In this document: piece after piece, positions 57,301-64,000 of the stretch
Numbering within the stretch: the stretch's first letter is position 1
Layout of the letters: each line of letters opens with the position of its first letter
Assembly (NCBI RefSeq): GCF_963169125.1
Contig: NC_084802.1
Span: 20,305,107-20,369,106, forward strand
Length of the DNA: 64,000 bases
Reading direction: 5' to 3'
DNA from: Humulus lupulus
Taxonomy: Eukaryota; Streptophyta; Magnoliopsida; Rosales; Cannabaceae
Position numbers and translations under genes: made by a program
Notes under the pieces: model-generated
Databases searched by the model: none
What the model saw: only the letters and a program-made list of their open reading frames with translations
Told to the model about the DNA's origin: nothing

Positions 57301-57572
57301 AAATGATGATGGATTATGGGTTTGATCTTGACATTTTAACTAGTTTTTGTGATAATACAAGTGCAATTAATATTTCAAAAAATCATGTGCAACATTCTCG
57401 TACTAAACATATTGATATTCGTCATCATATCATAAGAGAATTAGTTGAAAATAAAGTTCTTGTCTTGGAATATATTGAAACACATAAACAGATTGTTGAT
57501 ATTTTCACTAAAGCTCTTGATTCGGTTCGCTTTGATTTCCTCCAAAAATCTTTGGGGGTTTGTTCTCTTTAA
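54321..57572 (+). pseudogene. Copia pol: protease, integrase, RT, RNase H (multiply broken)
   Basis: Protease: YFDSGCSRHMTG (about 54478). After a frame change near 54610 comes the integrase zinc domain (WHAKLGHINF, CKSCQLGK) and core (SLHMDLMGP, IRSDHGKEFEN, PQQNAVV). There a TAA (55354-55356) stands exactly where the catalytic Glu of VERK is expected. RT: motif A reads [12 protein letters not shown] with Asn for the catalytic Asp; YVDDI (about 56632) is kept. Further lesions are a frame change near 55685, a TGA at 56140-56142 (Trp expected), a TAA at 56539-56541 and a frame change near 56990. RNase H (SDADWAGNTNDRKSTSGGC, STAEVEYIA, CDNTSAINIS) ends at 57572. Confidence 0.93.
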
Positions 57573-58876
57573 ATTTCCTTGTTATTGTCTTGTCACTCTT
57601 GATCAAATGTGTGTTGTTTAAGTTTATGAAAATTGTCAATTAATTTGAAAATTTTGTTGTGTGTCAAGCTAGATAATCTGACTTGTGTTTATGAGCCTTT
57701 GGTTGTATACTATTGAGAGAAAAATAACCAATTCCTCCTAGGCATATTCGAGTAAATCAATCAATGTTTAATGTTTGAGCTTCCTTTTGTGTAGCATTGT
57801 TTCAAGCTCTTGTGCAAGAATAGAGCTACCTACATCAGTGTGTGAAAGTCGTCTTTTGAGTAAGTTGGAACTTTGTAATTCAGAGTTATGAAGAGGATAC
57901 GCTACCATAGAAAAGGGCTACCACTGGTGTAGTGTGACAGCGTCTTGATGGGCTACATTTATTTACAATTTCGAAAAAGACTTATTTGTCATTTGGCAAT
58001 GTTCCCTTGCATACACTGTCACACACTTATGCTTGAAACTATGCAAGAAAAATTGTACACAGTTTATAATAATAATAAAAAAAATGTGTGTGTAAGACTC
58101 ATACATGTTGATTAATTCACTTAAGAATATGTGCTTGTGACTAAATTGTACTTTATTTCTCTCGAATACTCTTTCTAATTTTTCATTTTCACAAGTATTC
58201 TTATCTATGTTATACACTAACACTTATTTTTAGTTGCTTGATTATATTTTTTTTCAAGGATAATACTCATTGATCAAAGCACCTTTTTTTTTCTTTTTTG
58301 GTTGGGCTTTATTTTTGTGCCTTGTTATATATATATATATATATATAAAAAATATATTTGATTGACAAGGAAATTCATGGTGGACCGAATCTTTGTGGTA
58401 ATTATGTGAAATTATGCATTTATTTTGTGTGATTTAATGTATTCTTTGTCTCCAAGGATTTTATTTTGTCCTCTTTCTCAATTTGGAATACCATGATTTG
58501 TCAATTTATTGTTTTGTACTTTGTTTAGATTATTTTTTTAAAATATATAAAAAAAGGGGAAAAGATCAATAAGAAGATCGTGTGGGGTTTTTGGTTACCT
58601 TTTTAGTATTGACATTCTCTATTTATTCGATTTCTTTTTATAAAATAAAAAAAGGTAAGTTTGTTATCTTGATCGTGTGTCTTAAGGTTTGTTTCCTTTT
58701 ATTTTTTAATAAATAAAAAAAATTAAAAAAAAAGGGAAACCTCGTTTTGCCGTTGGTGTCCTAAATGGGAAAGTTCTGTCCTTAAAAAGCTTGTCACTAC
58801 CCATTTTCTTCTCACCCACGATCCCTCTAAGCCACCTCTTCTTCTTCTAATTTTTTTTCTCTCATTATTTTTGTAA
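57573..58876 (+). other. Spacer between copia pol and extra ORF
   Basis: About 1.3 kb inside the element with no coding potential, low-complexity and T-rich, with a TA tract (58327-58348) and repeated AAAAAAGGTAAGT or AAAAAAGGGGAAAAG strings. GGTAAGT near 58655 could be a splice donor used to express the downstream ORF; that is speculative. Confidence 0.6.
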
Positions 58877-60219
58877 GTGTCTGCTGTTTTTCAAAGAGGT
58901 GCCCCTGCTTCTCAATCTAGAAAGGTGCCCTCTCCGTCGCCTCCTCCATCTGTGTCAACGGCGCCTCCATCTGTCCAGCACCAGCAACATCTGTTGGGAA
59001 AACTCCCAAATCCAAGGCGCGCAAGAAGGTGTTCTCCCTCTCTACTGAACACCCAATTGTGTTTCCATATATCACAGCTGATATTGTCGACGTTGCACCA
59101 CCATCTGAAGTGGTGGTGCCCTCTCGAGCCAAGAACCTATCTCCTCTTCTGATTGAATCGTCTCTGACGGCTAGGGAAAAATCAAAATCTGTTTCATCCT
59201 CTTCCAAAGCTGCTGCTGCTGGGTTACTCAAGCTGCCCATGAAGCCGAGTCAGTCCAAGAAAAATTATGTGGCTCCAAAAAGAAAATTGGGGTTGGACTT
59301 GTCTTCTTCCCCCTTGACTGTTGCCAAGAAAAGATTGAAGGCTCATCCCCCTTCTCTATCTTCCTCTGAATCTAACCTTGAGGAAGCAAAATCTGAGTCT
59401 AAAGCAACCCATGATACCACCTTATCTAATGAATCTGTTCCTGACATTGCGGAATCAAAGGCTGAGTCTGATGAGCCAGAACAAGAAGACATTGTCCCCT
59501 ATGAACAAGAAGTTGAATCTGACACAGAGCCAGTTTCAACTCCTTTGTCATCCAAGGCTAAAGGCAAGAGACCTATTTCTGATTCTACACCATCTCCAAA
59601 ACTCTCAGGTGTAAATTTCAAACCTTACTCTTCAAATTTTTGTTATAATGACAATGCTCGTGATATAGTTCTCTATGCTCAAAGGAAATTTCTCATTGAG
59701 AGAAATTATGTCTTGAGTGACCATTGGCCTTATGGTGTTCTAACAAAGCTTCAAGATCAAAAATGGAGAGGTTCTTTGGTTAAATTTACTGGTTCTTTGG
59801 CTTTGTTTATCTATGATCAAATCATTGGATTTCGAAAAGGTAATAGGAGAAACTTGAATCTTCCCTTTCCTCAAGTTATTTATAAAGTTTTGAGTATGCA
59901 GAAAAAAGATCTCCAACGTGATCAAGAAGACTTGGTGGCTCCCACTACTGCTGCTTCCTACAAGGCCTCTGCTCCACCTACTGAAGCCACTAATGCTCCA
60001 TCAACCAAGAAAGTCAAGCCTCAATCTATGAAGTTTTCCTCGGATGACATTCCTCTTGCATCCTCCTCTGTTCCCACAGATTCAAGGCTTGTTGCCATAG
60101 AACTAGCTGCAGTTCGAGCCTCTGTTGATTCTTTGGCTACTCGAGTGATGACGACTGAAGGACTACAACGTTCTGTGTTGGATGTTGTTCTAACTCTTTC
60201 CAAGGATCCAGTTGTTTAG
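58877..60219 (+). pseudogene. Extra ORF of the SIRE-like element (env-like position), one frame change
   Basis: A long frame (59029-60219, 396 codons) ends at TAG 60217. Its reading extends upstream from about 58877 in another frame (MSAVFQRGAPASQSRKVPSP), so one indel near 58990 separates the first 40 or so residues. The protein is Ser/Pro/Lys-rich at the N-terminus, then acidic (about residues 110-185). Next comes an ordered-looking domain (NFKPYSSNFCYNDNARDIVL, then WRGSLVKFTGSLALFIYDQI) and a Ser/Thr/Pro-rich tail with a final coiled-coil-like stretch (RASVDSLATRVMTTEGLQ). I see no signal peptide or clear membrane segment, so calling it an envelope is not supported. SIRE elements are known for an ORF in this place. 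Confidence 0.75.
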
Positions 60220-60524
60220 TTTTACTTATTTTTATGTCTTTTGTCCTAAGAACATTATACTTTCTTTTGTTTTTGTTTTATGTTTCTTTAGCTTCTTTGA
60301 AAGACACAAAGGGGGAGAGTCCTCCAGAAACCTGCTTTGTTTGTTGTTTTTGTTTAACTCTGGACCTTCTTATTTTGAGGGGGAGTTAAGTCTAGTTTCT
60401 TTATATGTTTGTTATAAGTTAATGCATGTTTGCAGGGGGAGATTTTTTCTCTTTACTTGTAACTAACATTTGTGTTGCAGGTTTTTGAATTAATTTTGTC
60501 TATCAAATTGCCAAAGGGGGAGAT
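60220..60524 (+). other. 3' region with repeated purine tracts and polypurine tract
   Basis: GGGGGAG-type purine runs occur four times (about 60310 AAAGGGGGAGAG, 60379 GAGGGGGAG, 60435 CAGGGGGAGA, 60512 CAAAGGGGGAGAT). The last adjoins the 3' LTR and is the polypurine tract; the others may act as extra plus-strand primer sites. Confidence 0.7.
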
Positions 60525-61600
60525 TGTAAAATCCTTTATTGGCATATTTGACAAAATTAATTAAAAAAGTATTTTTCGAAATGGGTAGTTTCCTGTTTTG
60601 TTGAGAAATGTTTTCAAAAATCAGATTAGTCTATATATGTTAATAGAATAAATATATAATTTCCTATAAAAGATTATCTTGTCTTAACTTTTGTATATAT
60701 GGAAATTATTGGTATTTATTTCTTGATCTGATTTGGTTGTCCAGAAACCGTGTACAACTTGCAGAGATAATGTATATATTGTTTCCTAATTTATTTAAGG
60801 AAATTGGGTTTAAAAACTGTCCAGGTTCAATGAATCTGTTTGAACGGATTGCCAGTCTGTTTGAACAGATTATAACTTTTCTGTTCGGGAATTTTTTTCA
60901 TTTATTGGCTGATTGGTTTCTGATTTGTTTTCCATGACCTAAAAAGATTCTAAAGGGTATATAGTCATCTTTAGGTCGTTGGTTTTTTATCATCTCTCTT
61001 GGTGTATTAATTTCCAAATATTTCAAGTTTTAGAGAGACTTTTTTTATGTGAAGAACTTGAGTCCAACAAGTTCTTAGTGGTTTATTACAGTGTATTTCT
61101 GTATTGTTTTCTTTGTGTTAATTGTGCAGATTGAACACACTTGGACATTGTTCATCAAGCTTTGGGAGAAGTCTTGTTCGTGAGTCACTTTTCGGGAGGA
61201 AAAGTGCAAGTGTTATGATTTGAAGGGAGTTCAAGATTTTAGCACTTCATAAATTTGATTAGGAGTTTAGATTACAACAGTTGCGACAAATTCAAGAGGG
61301 AGTCTTTATTTGTATAAGTCAATTTGGTTTTGTAATCATTTAGATATTCTTCTAATAAATTTTATTCTCTGGGCGTGGTCCCTTGGACTAGTAGCAATCT
61401 GCAAAGATTGTTGATACCACGTATAATTTTGTGTGTTCTTTACCTTATATTCGTTTTTATCTTCTAGTGATAAACTGTTTAAACATATATGGTTTCTATT
61501 CAAACAGTCTCTGTGTCTGTTTAAACATTTATGTAACAGTTCAGCAATTAATTATTTAATTTGAATAATTAAGTTGGTAATCATAAAAAATGGAATTTCA
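60525..61600 (+). repeat. 3' LTR of the copia element
   Basis: 1076 bp, TGTAAAATC to ATTTCA, followed by the ATCTA target copy. It lacks the CACTA fragment present in the 5' LTR and so fixes that fragment's borders. It has about 12 extra bases near 60917 (TCTGATTTGT) relative to the 5' LTR. Confidence 0.93.
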
Positions 61601-61605
61601 ATCTA

Positions 61606-62990
61606 CATCTACTTAGTTATTTTTATTGATATTTAAGCTTGAATAACCATAATTTCTGGCGAACTTTCATTGTCGATTGGTCTACAGTGAATAATGGAAA
61701 TTAATTCAATATTTCAAACCCTAGAGACTAATCAAGAATCATATTCATAATGTGAATGCAAATCCTGATAATTAAAGAAACATATTCAAAGTATGATTGC
61801 AAATCTTAAAACTTAAAGATTAAATAATTATAACATGAATTTAGAAACATTTAATCATAATACAACCATGGATTTAATGATAGAATTACACAAATTATAT
61901 TAAGTAATAGAATGGATATTGAGTTGTAGAACCTTAGTTACATAAAATCATAAACACACAAGTTGCAAGGCTTGAAAAAAATATCCAAAAATCTCTATTC
62001 TAAGACTTCTTTATGGAAATGCTTGAAGCTACTACAATGGAATGAGATTGAGATATAGAAGCCTTGGGTCTTCATACAAGCTAAGCTATCTTGATGAAGT
62101 TCTTGGAGAAAACTAGCAATATTGAAAGCTAGAGAGAGAGGGTTCTTCTTTTAGAGAGGAGAGAGGTGAGTGATCAATTCACAAATTAACTTAAATGACT
62201 CATTTAAATAGTATAGGAACCTCATTAGACTCAGCCAATGAGATTAGAGCATTTTAATTTGAATTTTGGAGCAAAAACACATCACTGTACATAATTGTAT
62301 ACGGACAGCCAAGGTGACACATCGCCTCCCAGAGACTCAAATTACATTTGCCTCTGCCTCTTTAGTTATTGTTGTTGAGATTGTTTAAATATAATGGTTA
62401 AGATGTTTACATGTTGAGGTGCAAAATACTTAACGATTTTCACTTAAAGAGAAGTGAAAACATGAGATTGTGTAGAAGACATCTAAAAGTGACTTTTGTG
62501 GGTCTAAAGTGATACAATGAGGTATCCAAACATTCCCAAAAAAATTGGTAGCTCTTGGAGCAATTGGTAATGCTTGGAATAGATATTTTGGACAACAATA
62601 TTCATATTGTGTATAAGCCTTAGAAGTTCCCCAAGTTTGAAAATTCAAGTTGCTCAATACAAATGTTGTATCTCTCTAACCCTAATCTTGTATTTTTTTT
62701 CATTCTATTATGTTTTTTATTGTTAGTATTGATGATTAAATGTATCTAAATTCATCTTATCATCTTTATTCATTTAGTTCTTTATATTCAAGATTAACAT
62801 TCATATCATGAACATGTTTATTTGATTATCAAGAATTGTCTTCATACTTTGAATTTGAATCTCGATCAACATCTAGGGTTTGGAATATTGCATTATTATC
62901 ATTATTCATTGTTGATTTGCAAAGAGTAAAGCCATATATTCCCAACTGTTGTTTTGTTAAGAGACTTAAATGTATGCAGTTCATTCTACA
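61606..62990. other. Spacer, no gene recognised
   Basis: AT-rich, with a GA-rich run at about 62128-62170 (GAGAGAGAGGGTTC). A 75-codon minus frame at 62430-62657 resembles nothing I know. TTCATAATGTGAATGCAAATC and TTCAAAGTATGATTGCAAATC (about 61745 and 61787) form a small direct repeat. Confidence 0.55.
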
Positions 62991-62991
62991 C

Positions 62992-63531
62992 CTAGGTCAT
63001 GTTGAACTCCAACTTATACATAATATAGTTGGTTGTGAACGCAGAGAAAGCATGAGTGAGCGATTCAAGTATGATGCTTACTTGAGTAGGGTCATCAATG
63101 AAAACCCCTGGTTCATGCATGACGTTAATCATGATCAAGACATGTTCACACGCATAAACACCTTTCTTCATCTTAGTATTCATGTAGGTTCTAGTAGCCC
63201 CATGTCTATTTTGATCAGATTGCTACTTATTCATAATATAGTTGGTTGTGAACGCAGAGAAATCATTAGTAGGCGATTCAAGTATGATGCTTACTTGAGT
63301 AGGGTCATCAATGAAAACCCCTAGTTCATGCATGACGTTAATCATGATCAATACATGTTCACGCACATAAACACCTTTCTTCATCTTAGTATTCATGTAG
63401 GTTCTAGTAGCCCCATGTCTACTTTGATCAGATTGCTGCCCAAACATGGCCTGCAGAGATTCCATTATATCAAAAGCAGTCTCCATGGGTTCATGATTTG
63501 TTCTCAGAACATCATCCATGTTTACAAGCAT
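62992..63531 (-). pseudogene. Copia gag fragment with in-frame 213-bp duplication
   Basis: Read on minus: HEPMETAFDIMESLQAMFGQ, then YMNTKMKKG, REHVLIMINVMHE, DDPTQVSIILES and FSAFTTNYIMNK, the gag of another copia lineage. The block from YMNTKMKKG to NYIM occurs twice: copy one 63019-63231 and copy two 63232-63444, offset 213 bases (71 codons). The reading frame stays the same but a stop follows NYIMNK. N- and C-terminal parts of gag and all of pol are missing. Confidence 0.82.
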
Positions 63532-63535
63532 GTAA

Positions 63536-64000
63536 TGTTAGGAACGAGTTTCCTAATACGCAGCGGAATGGTGGTGTGGTTGGCCCAGTGTACAGCAAAA
63601 ATTTGCAACATATTTAAACTACCTTTAAATATGCGGATCCATTAATATACATACATTAATCATAAGCAAGTTAAGGATAGAATTCATACTTCTTGAAGCC
63701 TATCAAGTGTCATTGCTATCTTTTCGTATTTAAAACGATCTTCCTATCCAAGCCGCTCCCACGTACTCACACCAAGATCTTCCAAAGCGTTCTCTACACC
63801 TCAAGAAGTGTGTGGGAAATTAGAGAATGAAGGACAATTTATTTGTGATTCTACTTGATGTACTCAACACATGAGATCCAAAGAATAAGCCTGAGAATTG
63901 ATTCTTTATTTTTCAGGGAGAGAAAACTATCGTTCTATTTTTCACAGACCGAATAGACTGAGTTTTTTTTAGATATCTGAATATTTTCTGATTAGTCATA
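63536..64000. repeat. Probable LTR end next to the gag fragment
   Basis: Begins TGTTAGGAACGAGTTTCCTA directly beside the gag fragment and runs off the window. TG start, position and similarity in block order to 8120-8330 suggest a copia LTR. If so, it would be the 5' LTR of a minus-strand element whose gag start and primer site are missing, or two unrelated remnants that abut. Confidence 0.4.

Larger units (their letters stand above)
38136..61600 (+). mobile_element. Ty1/copia retrotransposon, SIRE-like, with nested insertions
   Basis: LTRs start TGTAAAATC and end ATTTCA, and ATCTA is duplicated on both sides (38131-38135 and 61601-61605). Internal order: iMet-type primer site, gag, protease, integrase, RT, RNase H, a long spacer, an extra ORF, polypurine tract. 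Without the gypsy insertion it is about 11.0 kb. Integrase before RT defines copia. The large size, roughly 1.1-kb LTRs and an extra ORF after pol point to the SIRE/Maximus lineage. The 5' LTR has a CACTA fragment and the gag region a 12.5-kb gypsy. Many stops make it non-autonomous. Confidence 0.92.

Noticed and set aside
58877..60219. Calling the copia extra ORF an envelope protein
   Set aside because: No signal peptide, cleavage site or membrane anchor is visible; only its position fits.

Overview
The window looks like heterochromatic, retrotransposon-dense nuclear DNA from a dicot plant. The evidence is AT-rich spacers, GT-AG introns, long Ty3/gypsy, Ty1/copia, LINE, MULE and CACTA sequences, and the complete absence of a recognisable single-copy host gene, tRNA or rRNA. 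The Ulp1-carrying MULE and the general style of the elements would fit a rosid such as Cannabaceae, but that is a weak guess. Almost every open reading frame belongs to a mobile element, and most are broken by stops or frameshifts.

Layout, left to right. (1) 1-860: AT-rich spacer. (2) 862-6240, minus strand: a 5'-truncated L1-type LINE whose first ORF and ORF2 overlap by ATGA. (3) 6241-8676: AT-rich spacer with a foldback element and an old LTR-like remnant. (4) 8677-22076, minus strand: a Ty3/gypsy element of the Tat type (gag, protease, RT, RNase H, second RNase H, integrase). It carries an antisense, intron-containing extra gene and a 119-bp tandem array. Its pol is split by a 2.4-kb solo LTR (13361-15787, duplicated target GTCTC). 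Beyond its 5' LTR lies a second copy of its own 3' internal sequence (21618-22076). (5) 22217-30221: a complete-looking 8.0-kb MULE with ~117-bp terminal inverted repeats, duplicated target ATCTATAA, a dead transposase on plus and a Ulp1/DUF1985 protease gene on minus, plus four clusters of a CTCGAT motif. (6) 31164-33450: a second solo LTR of the same family as the first (duplicated target CCCAG). (7) 33456-38135: AT-rich spacer with two large hairpin elements. (8) 38136-61600, plus strand: a SIRE-like Ty1/copia element (duplicated target ATCTA) with an extra ORF after pol. Its 5' LTR holds a CACTA fragment (38489-39446), and its gag region holds a second Tat-type gypsy element (41431-53887, duplicated target AAAAT). 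(9) 61606-64000: spacer, then a minus-strand copia gag fragment with an in-frame 213-bp duplication and an LTR-like end.

How the parts relate. The nesting gives an order: copia inserted first (its LTRs differ by about 5% where I compared them), then gypsy 2 (18 differences in 784 bp, 2.3%). Gypsy 1 (18 substitutions in about 759 bp) is about as old as gypsy 2 and predates the solo LTR inside it. The two gypsy elements are close relatives. Comparing them shows that their antisense gene has its own G-box plus TATA promoter, a 5'UTR intron and coding introns, and ends head-on against the pol gene across a conserved 119-bp tandem array. Gypsy 1 has lost the middle coding exons of that gene by a deletion whose ends both lie in introns.
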